Shown in pieces: positions 8,425-16,056 of a stretch of DNA of 64,000 nucleotides. The stretch spans positions 124,001 through 188,000 of the forward strand of contig JANQLU010000093.1 of NCBI GenBank assembly GCA_028280445.1, read 5' to 3'. Source of the DNA: Pirellulaceae bacterium. Its GTDB lineage: Bacteria > Planctomycetota > Planctomycetia > Pirellulales > Pirellulaceae. Position numbers and translations under genes: made by a program. The notes beneath the pieces were generated by a model. The model worked only from the letters and a program-made list of their open reading frames with translations, had not been told where the DNA came from and did not search any database. Every line of letters begins with the position of its first letter. The stretch's first letter is position 1.

Positions 8425-8644
8425 GATTGTCTTCTTTGATGAGTTGGAACAAATCCTCAACGCGAACCTCGAAAATCTCAGCAATCTGCAACGCCAAAGC
8501 GACCGAAGGTGTATATTTCCCTTTTTCAATCGAGAGAATCGTTTGCCTGGTGACGCCGATCTGATTTGCCAATTCCGCTTGTGTCATGCCGGCAATCACT
8601 CGATGGGTTCGAACTTTGTTCTGAATATTGTGCTGCGATTTCAT
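8417..8644 (-). CDS. XRE/Cro-type helix-turn-helix regulator, short form
   Basis: 75 residues, almost entirely one HTH domain: 'NKVRTHRVIAGMTQAELANQ', then 'IGVTRQTILSIEKGKYTPS' and 'VALALQIAEIFEVRVEDLF'. This is the YgzD-like small XRE group. It is first in a two-gene unit with the membrane protein that overlaps its stop. A perfect inverted repeat (AATGTAAA-N6-TTTACATT) sits about 30 bp upstream of its start and is a likely autoregulatory site. Confidence 0.93.
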   Translation of the reverse strand: MKSQHNIQNKVRTHRVIAGMTQAELANQIGVTRQTILSIEKGKYTPSVALALQIAEIFEVRVEDLFQLIKEDNHE

Positions 8645-8672
8645 CTATCTGATTGTATGGCTAACTGTACAT

Positions 8673-8694
8673 AATGTAAAGTAAATTTTACATT
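8673..8694 (-). promoter_or_regulatory. Inverted repeat upstream of the XRE gene, likely operator
   Basis: AATGTAAA-GTAAAT-TTTACATT, a perfect 8-bp inverted repeat with a 6-base spacer, 29-50 bp upstream of the XRE start codon. Position and symmetry fit an autoregulatory operator. Confidence 0.6.
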
Positions 8695-8819
8695 GTTTTC
8701 GTGGTTTTTGCCCATTTTCTTGATCGAAAGTGAAGACATTCGGCGTTTATTCAGCAGTTTGACCGTTGGGTGATGGGAGAAAGCGAGGCCATTTCGGTTG
8801 GTGTTTCAAAAGTGCGACA

Positions 8820-8975
8820 GTCAGATCGCAAGCGCGAAGCGTGAGCGACAGACCAAAACCACGCAAACGAGCAATAAACGTGGTCCCTCGCTCACGCGTC
8901 GCGCTTACGATTGCGGGAAGTCGTTGGCTCAACTGGGGTTACAATTCCTGATGCAAAATTCTATCACGCGTCGGG
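8820..8975. repeat. Dispersed repeat, family A (copy 2), in the 8695-9222 gap
   Basis: Closely similar to 3868-4030: 'CGCAAGCGCGAAGCGTGAGC', 'GTGGTCCCTCGCTCACG', 'AAGTCGTTGGCTCAACTGG' and 'TTACAATTCCTGATGCAAAA'. The ends are inverted relative to each other. The rest of the gap (8976-9222) contains a 40-bp duplicate of the end of the next gene and otherwise nothing I can name. Confidence 0.75.
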
Positions 8976-9004
8976 TTGTGATTTCTTGCTTTACGTCGTC
9001 TTAG

Positions 9005-9044
9005 ATTCGATTGACGGTTTGTTTTTAGTTGGAAAGAAATCGTA
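9005..9044 (-). repeat. Short duplicate of the 3' end of the downstream gene
   Basis: 'TTCGATTGACGGTTTGTTTT' and the following bases match 9246-9285, which encodes the C-terminal end of the nitrilase-like gene, with a few changes. It looks like a local duplication relic made together with the family A repeat that sits beside both copies. Confidence 0.55.
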
Positions 9045-9222
9045 CAGGTCGGGTGCCACTGGCCCCAGCCAGTGATTTGCACATTGACGCACGGTTTTTC
9101 GTTCAATTGGAAGTACTTAACAACCACTACCCAGCCACATCACTGGCGGAGCCAGTCGCACCCAAACTCAAAACCACTCTGCCCACGCATCGTGCTCTTA
9201 AGATTGCCACGCTTTAAGCGGT

Positions 9223-10779
9223 TCATAGTCCCTCGCTCACGTGTCGGGTTTCGATTGACGGTTTGTTTTTGGCTGGAAGGAAAATCGCAACTCCCAGCAG
9301 CGCGATCAAAGCGCCAAAACAAAACCACAAAAACAAGTCGCCGAATTCCGCATAAAACGTGCGCACCTGTTCGATCGGCAATTCAATGACCAAAGGCGCT
9401 CCGCCGGTTGCGGTCCAGTCCGCTTGGGACAGGATTCTACCGCGCGAATCGGTTGCAATCGTGAGTCCACCGGACGTCGGTCGGACGAGTGCAAAGCCGT
9501 TTTCGATCGAGCGGAGTCTAGCCATTAGCGCATGTGTTCGCTTAATGCCCGGCCAATCATGCGATGGTGCGAAAACAATGCTTGCGCCTGAACGGCCAGC
9601 CGGACGGATCAACCGCGGAAAATCCATGTCGTAGCAAATAACACCGGTGACTTTGCCGGCGGGTGTTTCGGTAAAATTCAATTGCCCATCGCCAGGCCAG
9701 CTACTTATGGTTTCAAAAGTGCCCGGAACCAATCGCGATTTATGATATTCCCACGCGACCTGCCCGTCTGGCGTCACAAAAATTAATTTGTTCGCAATAA
9801 ATGGTGAGCCTTGGTCCAACCGGTCTGCATAGTCGAGTTCGATTTTGGCGTAAGCCAGTGCGAGATAAATCTGGTTGGATCGAGCCAGCGCACGAGCTTG
9901 CTCAACAAAATCGGTTTCTTCGTCGGACAAAACAAAAATTCCAGCTTCCGACCAGACGATGATTTTTGCACCTGACTGTGCTTGAGATTTCGAACGATCC
10001 AGCAAGGCCTTTCTCAATTCCTTGCTGCGCAGCCGCATTTCGGCAAAAAGCTCTGCCGTGGGCTGTTGGCCGGATAACATCTTTTGCAAAGTCTGCCCCA
10101 TCGCTTTTCGTTCCACCGGAGACGGCATCACACAAGCGATCCGATAGGAGTGACTGGTACTAGCGGAGTGTGACAAACGCCACCAGCCAAATCCGACAAT
10201 GCAAAACATCACCGTGGCAAAAATTAGTGCCGTTTTTTTTGAAGTTGGATCACCCCAACCACACTCCCAAATTTTGTTGGCAACCGCCGCACTCCACAAC
10301 GAAATAAACACTAAACCCCAGTATCCTGTGATAGAAGCGATCTGGATCATGGTGTCGCCATAAAACCCCACATACGCCATACCCGACCAGGAACCGAGAC
10401 CGAGCAATCCTCCAATGGCGACCAAGCTGACCGTACAGGTCGGCAAAAAAAGCGTATCGAGAAAACTCGGCAGTCGACGCACTAATAATCGGTCCAGCAG
10501 GAGCGATAACCAATCCACCAGACTGCTGATGAGAACAACCAGTGGAATAATATATTTGGGCATCGGACTCATCGAACCAATGCCCCAAACTTGCGCGATC
10601 GCAATCAACACGACGAGTAACAAAAACCCAGAGACAGGTCGGGAGCAACGGCTAAATCGCAAAAGAAAAATGGGGGCAATCCACGCGGCCAGAACCAACG
10701 GCCGATCACCGGTGGCCAAAAACAGTGAGAAAACTCCAACCGCGAGCCAAAGCCATTTAATGTTGTTCCTGTCGGTCAT
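9223..10779 (-). CDS. Apolipoprotein N-acyltransferase-like membrane protein with nitrilase domain
   Basis: 518 residues from MTDRNNIKW; the start follows the padR stop by 13 bp and has GAGG upstream. The first half is a membrane region of about seven segments; the second half is a carbon-nitrogen hydrolase domain with the Glu-Lys-Cys triad: 'IIVWSEAGIF' (Glu), 'YHKSRLVPG' (Lys) and 'VICYDMDFPR' (Cys). A last membrane segment follows (LFLWFCFGALIALLGVAIF). This is the architecture of Lnt, which transfers an acyl chain to the N-terminal cysteine of lipoproteins, though the weak match in the membrane part means a related acyltransferase is possible. The last residues, 'ETRHVSEGL', are encoded by a family A repeat end. 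It is expressed with a PadR regulator. Confidence 0.8.
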   Translation of the reverse strand: MTDRNNIKWLWLAVGVFSLFLATGDRPLVLAAWIAPIFLLRFSRCSRPVSGFLLLVVLIAIAQVWGIGSMSPMPKYIIPLVVLISSLVDWLSLLLDRLLVRRLPSFLDTLFLPTCTVSLVAIGGLLGLGSWSGMAYVGFYGDTMIQIASITGYWGLVFISLWSAAVANKIWECGWGDPTSKKTALIFATVMFCIVGFGWWRLSHSASTSHSYRIACVMPSPVERKAMGQTLQKMLSGQQPTAELFAEMRLRSKELRKALLDRSKSQAQSGAKIIVWSEAGIFVLSDEETDFVEQARALARSNQIYLALAYAKIELDYADRLDQGSPFIANKLIFVTPDGQVAWEYHKSRLVPGTFETISSWPGDGQLNFTETPAGKVTGVICYDMDFPRLIRPAGRSGASIVFAPSHDWPGIKRTHALMARLRSIENGFALVRPTSGGLTIATDSRGRILSQADWTATGGAPLVIELPIEQVRTFYAEFGDLFLWFCFGALIALLGVAIFLPAKNKPSIETRHVSEGL

Positions 10780-10792
10780 GATGGCCTCGGTT

Positions 10793-11386
10793 TCAAGATT
10801 GCAAAAAAGACAAGACTTCGTTGCACCACGCGATTCGAGCACGCGCCGCATGAATGCCGTGTCTGAGCGTCAAATAAAACACGGTGAGCTGTTGGTTGTC
10901 AGAGTCACCAATTTCCGGCATGCTTTCCAACAACTCCTCCGGTAACGCATCATTGCGGACGGCAATTTTCAACAGTTTCTCGGATTCCAAAAAATCCTTT
11001 AACAGCTCCTGTTGTTGCGATCGATACTCTTCGACCAATTTCAAATTATGTTTTTGCGGCCGACTCGAATTGAGAAAAAACTTCAACTCAAACTCATTTC
11101 TGGATTTTGGCGGTTCACTCGGCGAAGAAAGCCATTTTGCAAGTTCCCGTTTTCCGCGTTCGGTAATGCTGTACCGTTGCCGTCGGGAGCCTAATCCGTC
11201 ACGCGGCAATTTTTTGGCGAGCCCAGCGTCGACCAACGCTTTGAGAGTCGGATAGACCTGACCGTAACTTTCACTCCAAAAAAAAGACAAGGCGTTCTCG
11301 ACAAACTTCTTGATTTCGTAGCCGGACATGGGCCGCCAACTCAGCAAGCCTAAGATTGCAAACCATGTTTTTTTGGGCTTTGCCAC
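10793..11386 (-). CDS. PadR family transcriptional regulator
   Basis: 197 residues. Winged helix at the N-terminus: 'TWFAILGLLSWRPMSGYEIK', then 'FFWSESYGQVYPTLKALVDA' with the typical Y-P-x-L-x-x-L recognition helix, and a wing 'GSRRQRYSITERGKRELAKW'. The C-terminal half is the Vir-type helical domain of the larger PadR group. Two tandem near-perfect palindromes just upstream of its start (11403-11442) make autorepression likely. It leads a two-gene unit with the Lnt-like gene, which would share this control. Confidence 0.94.
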   Translation of the reverse strand: MAKPKKTWFAILGLLSWRPMSGYEIKKFVENALSFFWSESYGQVYPTLKALVDAGLAKKLPRDGLGSRRQRYSITERGKRELAKWLSSPSEPPKSRNEFELKFFLNSSRPQKHNLKLVEEYRSQQQELLKDFLESEKLLKIAVRNDALPEELLESMPEIGDSDNQQLTVFYLTLRHGIHAARARIAWCNEVLSFLQS

Positions 11387-11402
11387 ACGCGCTCCTTGTT
11401 TT

Positions 11403-11442
11403 TATATCAAACTGATATAAACTATATATCAAACTGATATAT
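11403..11442 (-). promoter_or_regulatory. Tandem PadR-type operators
   Basis: Two copies of TATATCAAACTGATATA, at 11403-11419 and 11425-11441, with centres 22 bp apart. Each is an inverted repeat (TATATC-AAACT-GATATA), the second extended to 7-bp arms. They lie 17-56 bp upstream of the padR start. Two sites about two helical turns apart fit cooperative binding by two dimers. Confidence 0.8.
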
Positions 11443-11538
11443 CGTAGGGACCGCCACCAGAACTGGCAAGTCCCTTTTTCGTCTACACTGACCCATTGAA
11501 ATCAACGATCCCCTAATCTCGTTCGGAGATTTGTTTTC

Positions 11539-12027
11539 ATGCTCGCCAAAACCGTACTAAGAATCGTTTTGATGGGTTGCCTAAGCATGTTAGCAATGGC
11601 TGCGCACGGACAAGCAACCTCCAAAGACCAGGAAAACAGAAAAGCGGTTGAGCGCGCGTGTCTGGACTATGTCGACGCGATGTACCAAATTCGGCCCGAG
11701 TTGATCAAACGCAGCGTCCATTCTCAATTAACAAAATTTGGATACTGGTACGACAAATCCCATCAAAAATCTCGCGGACTGAACATGACGTATGCTCAAC
11801 TCGTCAAACTCGCCGGCCAGTGGAACAAGGACGGTCGCTTTGGTAAAAACGCGCGGAGAAAAGTTGTGGTCTTTGACGTTCTCGACAAAACTGCTTCAGC
11901 AAAACTCGTTGCCGAATGGGGAATCGACTACCTGCATTTGGTGAAAGAGGACGGCAAATGGAAAATACGGCAGGTTTTATGGCAGTCGCACCCTGTTGGG
12001 AAAAAGAGCGTTAACTGCCTTAGGTAG
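11539..12027 (+). CDS. Secreted lumazine-binding-like (NTF2-fold) protein
   Basis: 162 residues with a signal peptide (VLRIVLMGCLSMLAMAAHGQ). The mature part matches the form of the 'putative lumazine-binding' NTF2-like family: 'AVERACLDYVDAMYQIRPEL', 'IKRSVHSQLTKFGYW', and the closing strands 'AKLVAEWGIDYLHLVKEDGK' then 'WKIRQVLWQ'. These domains form a cone-shaped pocket; some are enzymes, many have no known ligand. The stop codon TAG is part of the terminal inverted repeat of a family C element, so the last few residues are probably set by that insertion. Confidence 0.8.
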   Translation: MLAKTVLRIVLMGCLSMLAMAAHGQATSKDQENRKAVERACLDYVDAMYQIRPELIKRSVHSQLTKFGYWYDKSHQKSRGLNMTYAQLVKLAGQWNKDGRFGKNARRKVVVFDVLDKTASAKLVAEWGIDYLHLVKEDGKWKIRQVLWQSHPVGKKSVNCLR

Positions 12028-12106
12028 CTTTGATTAATCAAAATTAAATCGGAAAGCTGTGAATTTGAGCTGAGCGCCTCGCCGCTCATATTTAATCAAC
12101 ACTACC
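12023..12106. repeat. Small repeat element with terminal inverted repeats, family C (copy 1)
   Basis: Begins GGTAGCTTTGATTAATC, carries 'AAATCGGAAAGCTGTGAATT' and 'TGAGCGCCTCGCCGCTCAT', and ends ATTTAATCAACACTACC. The ends are inverted copies of each other. A more perfect copy is at 32139-32212 and a part lies inside 58341-58375. The element's first bases provide the stop codon of the gene before it. Confidence 0.8.
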
Positions 12107-12182
12107 AACACTTTTTCATTGATACCGTTGACGAACGATCGGCTGGATTTGTGATTTGATCGACAAGGTATGTATCGATCGG

Positions 12183-13229
12183 TTAGAACCGAATGATCCA
12201 GTCGACCGTCAGGCGATTGTCGATGATGTCTTCGCGCGCGGTCAATGGAAATTCAAACGCGACCCCGAGTTCGCTGTTGCCATTCGGCTTGAACTTCACA
12301 CCAAATGCCTGGGTGACGATATCGTTACCCGCGACCCCGGGCGAACCCATGTTGATCAGATCGAACCCTTCGACTCCAGCAATTGCTCCATCCCGTCCCG
12401 ATTTCAGCCAGTGGAACCAGTTGGTTTCGGAAAACAAATACACACGTTGACCAATTTGGTAGTCCAAATGATTTGAGAAATAGGAACTGGTTGATTCATC
12501 GGTGGTGTTCAGTGGCAATCGAAAACCGCTAGCCGAAATCCAGTGGACACGTTGCCCGAGTTTTCTGGCGCCAGTCATAAACAGGTGCAATTCACCGTGA
12601 CCATTTCCTTGCAGCGGAGCAGCTTCTCCGGTCGGCAAATCAAACGTAAAACCAGCACTCAACAGTCGTTGGTTTTGGGTATCGCGCAGAAGATTGAATT
12701 TCAAACCAGCTGCGATGTCGGCCCAACCATCGGCGACCAATGGGTTGCTCGAAGTAATGTAACCGTCCTTTGTCGCGATCAAAGAAACATTTTCGCTCAA
12801 TCGAGCTCGCAATTGGACCGCGTAGACTTGGACGTCGCCACCACCGGCTGCCAAAGGAACTTTGTGATTTGCAAAAATGGCCCGGGCCTCAGTCAAATTG
12901 CGCGGGTCTTCGAAAAACAACGGGTTGGTCATGGGGCTGATGAAATCATCAAAAGCGTGATTGCTTCGTTTGACCAATCCAAATCCCAACAAACTATCGT
13001 TGGGTGAGAAGGAGTTGCCACCATAATTTCCCCCAAAATCTTGTGGGCTTGAGAGGCTATAAACATTAGAGTTTTGCGATTCTGACCAAGGTGCCGGCGC
13101 GACTTGAATCGGGACAGTACCGTCGGGCCCTTGATGGTGGGTCAGTGTAGGTTGCGCTTGGGCGCCCGCAGCTGTTAGGAAAATGGAAGACAATAGAAAC
13201 AATGCGTGAATTGAACGTCGGTGGGTCAT
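12183..13229 (-). CDS. Probable outer-membrane beta-barrel protein
   Basis: 348 residues with a signal peptide (ALFLLSSIFLTAAGAQAQ). The mature sequence alternates short amphipathic strands and turns (VQVYAVQLRARLSENVSLIA, LLSAGFTFDLPTGEA, RVYLFSETNWFHWLKSG, ITQAFGVKFKPNGNSELGVA) and ends in an aromatic residue, 'LTVDWIIRF', the usual signal for barrel assembly. No peptidoglycan-binding or plug domain is visible. It is probably a barrel of 10-12 strands with a structural or channel role. It is monocistronic. Confidence 0.75.
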   Translation of the reverse strand: MTHRRSIHALFLLSSIFLTAAGAQAQPTLTHHQGPDGTVPIQVAPAPWSESQNSNVYSLSSPQDFGGNYGGNSFSPNDSLLGFGLVKRSNHAFDDFISPMTNPLFFEDPRNLTEARAIFANHKVPLAAGGGDVQVYAVQLRARLSENVSLIATKDGYITSSNPLVADGWADIAAGLKFNLLRDTQNQRLLSAGFTFDLPTGEAAPLQGNGHGELHLFMTGARKLGQRVHWISASGFRLPLNTTDESTSSYFSNHLDYQIGQRVYLFSETNWFHWLKSGRDGAIAGVEGFDLINMGSPGVAGNDIVTQAFGVKFKPNGNSELGVAFEFPLTAREDIIDNRLTVDWIIRF

Positions 13230-13639
13230 TTCATTGCTCTCAAACTTACAAGGCGATATTTGACTTAAAACGAAAAAGGTCAGTTTTGAGGATTACTTTA
13301 AAACTGAATCGGCAACCATTGACTTGAAATTCAAAATACTAATTGGACCGGTAAAACAAACTGAGTTTTTCCAGTCGCCTCGTTCGAGTTTTTTCACGTG
13401 ATCGAAAAACTTTAACGTGCGGAATCGCTCATCGTGGTGTTTGGCCGCTCCAAAATCACAAAACCATGCATTTTTTTCCGGGTTATGGCTAATAAATCTG
13501 GAGTTGCACTGAATTGTTATAAAATCCGGTCAGGGTCGAGAGTCTTGCAGCCGCAGTTCAAATTTTTCGATGTGTCGTTGAAAACGACAATTCACAATCA
13601 ACTCGTCAACTGAAAGACGATGGCAAGTAGCGCCAATAT
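13230..13639. other. Gene-free stretch
   Basis: About 410 bp between genes on the minus strand. It holds the upstream region of the barrel-protein gene (start at 13229) and the 3' region of the small-protein cluster. I see no open frame, repeat or clear hairpin terminator in it. Confidence 0.6.
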
Positions 13640-13939
13640 TCAGTTTTTGCATTCGAAACTATCAATTTTTGATTTAAGTTGCTCAAATCCCTTAACGATT
13701 TCGTTGAGCGCGGCGTGCCCCGATTGGGCGATTTCCTTGGATTGGGCGTCACGAGACTTGAGATACTCCATCTGTCGTGACATCAAGTCGTTGTGAATTT
13801 CATCTTTGTCTTTGAGGTGCGTCATGAACGCGGCTCGAGCTGCTTGTTCTTCCTGTTTCATGCTTTTGAGATAAAACAGAAACATCCCGCAAACGGCGAT
13901 GGCACCGCCAGCTTGAATAGCAAGTTGTGTCCATTCCAT
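13640..13939 (-). CDS. Small membrane-anchored coiled-coil protein
   Basis: 99 residues: a short N-terminal segment, one membrane helix (AIQAGGAIAVCGMFLFYLKS), then a long charged helix (KQEEQAARAAFMTHLKDKDE... LNEIVKGFEQLKSKIDSFEC). This build resembles holin-like or membrane tether proteins found in phage-derived gene clusters, but no family is certain. It is the last gene of a four-gene cluster of small proteins; its ATG lies 5 bp after the stop of the gene before it, so it is almost surely co-transcribed. Confidence 0.7.
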   Translation of the reverse strand: MEWTQLAIQAGGAIAVCGMFLFYLKSMKQEEQAARAAFMTHLKDKDEIHNDLMSRQMEYLKSRDAQSKEIAQSGHAALNEIVKGFEQLKSKIDSFECKN

Positions 13940-13944
13940 ATTGG

Positions 13945-14322
13945 TTACCTACGTTTAAAAAAATGCCTGATACGACAACGCAGCGTGTGATTCGGTGCAT
14001 GATACGTTCTCGATACAAAACCATGGATGGGACAGCGCGTGCCGACTGTCACCTGCCGAATTCGCACCAGTCGTCTTTCAACGACCAGTTGCCGGGGCCC
14101 GGTTTTTATGCTCACCGGTGATGAAAGTATTTTGTTCAGGGATCGAGCGCGGGCGCGGGCGGAAACCCGGCAAACTCCGTTCACACAATTGGGAGTGTTC
14201 TCCAAAATTTCAATCCACTGGATTTGCTCCGCTTGGGACACCGGAAAAATGTCGTTGACGGTTTGTGCGTGTGAGAAACTGCCCAGCAGCAACACGATTG
14301 CGATCGTAACAATAGGTTTCAT
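13945..14322 (-). CDS. Small secreted protein of unknown function
   Basis: 125 residues with a clear signal peptide (PIVTIAIVLLLGSFSHAQ). The mature part has two cysteine-containing stretches (NTPNCVNGVCRVSARARAR and VGTRCPIHGFVSRTYH) and a very basic end (CRIRHFFKRR). Its ATG overlaps the stop of the 41-residue gene before it (TAATG), so translation is coupled. I recognise no family. Its place in a cluster of secreted and membrane small proteins, next to a divergent sigma factor gene, suggests a shared stress or surface role, which is inference. Confidence 0.7.
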   Translation of the reverse strand: MKPIVTIAIVLLLGSFSHAQTVNDIFPVSQAEQIQWIEILENTPNCVNGVCRVSARARARSLNKILSSPVSIKTGPRQLVVERRLVRIRQVTVGTRCPIHGFVSRTYHAPNHTLRCRIRHFFKRR

Positions 14323-14447
14323 TATCCTACTCCTATTCCCGTTGAATCAGATTCGATGGCAACTGGTTTCTGGGCCATGAGCGTGGTTTGCAATGTAAGC
14401 CAGACGAGAACAAACAAAAACGAGCTTAGAAATGATTTGGGTAACAT
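14322..14447 (-). CDS. 41-residue secreted microprotein
   Basis: A short gene reading 'MLPKSFLSSFLFVLVWLTLQ', then 'TTLMAQKPVAIESDSTGIGV' and a final Gly. The first 25 residues form a signal peptide with cleavage near 'LMAQ', leaving a mature peptide of about 16 residues. Its stop TAA shares a base with the ATG of the next gene (TAATG), and that stop region (GGAGTAGGA) also supplies the next gene's ribosome binding site. It could be a true secreted peptide or a coupling leader for the next gene. Confidence 0.6.
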   Translation of the reverse strand: MLPKSFLSSFLFVLVWLTLQTTLMAQKPVAIESDSTGIGVG

Positions 14448-14528
14448 GGTAAATCCACCATTTCGAGAAAAAGCAATGTGGCTGTGACCGAGGTCCGAGA
14501 GAGAGATGCAGCCACATTGCCTGTTGAA

Positions 14529-14978
14529 TCACATTGGCGTGTTCAACGATTCAACGACATCGAGTAGTTCGTCGATCGTTCCACTATTCAAGTCCGTTAA
14601 AACATGGTCGGCAAACATCGAAGCGATCAGCCGTTCGATCTCACCGGTAGACAATCCCGCAAACAAACCAATGATCCGAACAACGATTTTTTCAATCGTG
14701 TCCCAATTTTCGATGATCCAATTTGCGAACCGGAGAAATTGATCGAGCAAACGTCCGTCGCCAATTTCTTCGATGGCGGGATGTTCCGCGTACGACGTCC
14801 ATGTTTCGGCAAGGGTTTGTTCGAAAACGATTTCATCGTGCAGTGCATGTCGAAGAGCGCGCGCTCGAGCAGGTGCAATCGTCTGCAACAGATAAGATCG
14901 AACTCTGAGTTGTCGTCGCAGAATTCTATCGGCACGAGCTAACTCTCGATCCGACAGTGCTGCAAAAACAGTTATCAT
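14529..14978 (-). CDS. Helical protein of unknown function, first gene of the small-protein cluster
   Basis: 149 residues, no signal peptide. It opens with an arginine-rich helical part (LSDRELARADRILRRQLRVR) and ends with amphipathic helices (NWIIENWDTIEKIVVRIIGL, then FAGLSTGEIERLIASMFADH). The middle of the second half could associate with a membrane. It leads the minus-strand cluster 14978-13640 and is divergent from the sigma factor at 15423. I do not recognise the family. Confidence 0.65.
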   Translation of the reverse strand: MITVFAALSDRELARADRILRRQLRVRSYLLQTIAPARARALRHALHDEIVFEQTLAETWTSYAEHPAIEEIGDGRLLDQFLRFANWIIENWDTIEKIVVRIIGLFAGLSTGEIERLIASMFADHVLTDLNSGTIDELLDVVESLNTPM

Positions 14979-15161
14979 GTCCCAGCCTCTCTCTTAAAAA
15001 CCTTGACTGTCATGCGGAGATCCAGTCATTGGGGAAAAAAACCAGCTAGCCAAGACAGCGTTTTGCTGAACCGATGCTGTTGTTTTTCCACGTTGTCATA
15101 CTCTGAAAGTCTCTGCTGACAGTTGTGCTATCTAAAGGTTGCCAGACAGTCGAGAAATTTT

Positions 15162-15196
15162 GTCAACTCGTTTTTATTTCTTGACCGTACGAGTCC
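15162..15196 (+). promoter_or_regulatory. Conserved element upstream of the first paralogous sigma gene
   Basis: GTCAAC (15162) and, after a 13-bp gap, TTGACCGTACGAGTCC (15181-15196). The same pair, GTCAAC ... TTGACCGTACGTGTCC, is found at 41373-41408, at almost the same distance (242 and 244 bp) from the start codon of the paralogous sigma factor. GTCAA and TTGAC are inverted. It may be an autoregulated promoter or operator. The rest of the 14979-15422 gap shows a second short shared piece, CTGGGC-R-CAAGGA, and no gene. Confidence 0.6.
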
Positions 15197-15422
15197 CAAA
15201 CAGGTTGAATGATAGTGTTTCGGATGATTCGTTTGCGCAAAATAGCAACGCGAAACGACTTGGCCTTGTTTTTACTTGGCATGAAATCGCCAGTTTGAAA
15301 TAGTGCAGTCCATCGTCGCATTCTGTGAAATTCGCAATCTTCGAATCCCAAACTATCTGGGCACAAGGAACGTATGGTCAGTTCTCAAACATTCACGGAT
15401 TGATGTATGGGCCATCGACATC

Positions 15423-16004
15423 ATGACCAATCCAACTGACAACGACGCAGTGCAGTTAGCCAATCAACATCTCGAAGCCATTCGACAAAACAAAACGTGG
15501 ATCGAAATTTGGGATCTGATTTATCGGCATCCATGGTTTCAATCCCGGTTGGCCGCTTGCGTTGCAAAAACGATTCGCAAAAACCAGCTTCCATCCGACT
15601 GGAAAGAAGATATTCAACAGGAAGCCGTTTTTTTATTTGCCCGGGAGATCAAAAAAAATCTCGATCTCGGCTACGATCCGGCCAAAGGAAACTATCCAAC
15701 ATTAGTTTGGACGATTTTACGCCGGTGTTGTATCAAAGGAGTTCGACAATTCAAACGAATGTTGACTAACAAACAGATTCATCCAAGTCTGGAACTTGTG
15801 CCAGAATCCACTTTTGATGCAGACGAACTTTTTGATTTTCGCGACAAAATTGAGCAACTTCCCGAGCCGGGCAGGACGATTGTTCTGGCGGTTTGCCATG
15901 GAGAGACGATCGACATGATTGCCAGCCGATTGGGACAATCACCACGAACGGTCTATCGGCATCTGGAGAGATCAAAAAATTTATTGAGAACCATGTTGAT
16001 GTGA
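15423..16004 (+). CDS. RNA polymerase sigma factor, ECF-like (paralogue 1)
   Basis: 193 residues from MTNPTDNDAVQLANQHL. Region 2 includes 'WKEDIQQEAVFLFAREIKK', the core-binding and -10 recognition helix; region 4 includes 'LPEPGRTIVLAVCHGETI' and the HTH 'IASRLGQSPRTVYRHLERSK'. The whole protein is about 70 percent like the product of 41637-42218 by eye. The ATG was chosen because both paralogues share it; the short stretch before it is similar in DNA but shifted in frame, which argues for a leader and not coding sequence. It is divergent from four small secreted or membrane genes. No anti-sigma gene is obvious beside it. Confidence 0.85.
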   Translation: MTNPTDNDAVQLANQHLEAIRQNKTWIEIWDLIYRHPWFQSRLAACVAKTIRKNQLPSDWKEDIQQEAVFLFAREIKKNLDLGYDPAKGNYPTLVWTILRRCCIKGVRQFKRMLTNKQIHPSLELVPESTFDADELFDFRDKIEQLPEPGRTIVLAVCHGETIDMIASRLGQSPRTVYRHLERSKNLLRTMLM

Positions 16005-16056
16005 AGACTTTGTTCACGTGATTTGAGCCCATTTTGGTCCCTTGCTGACTTATACC

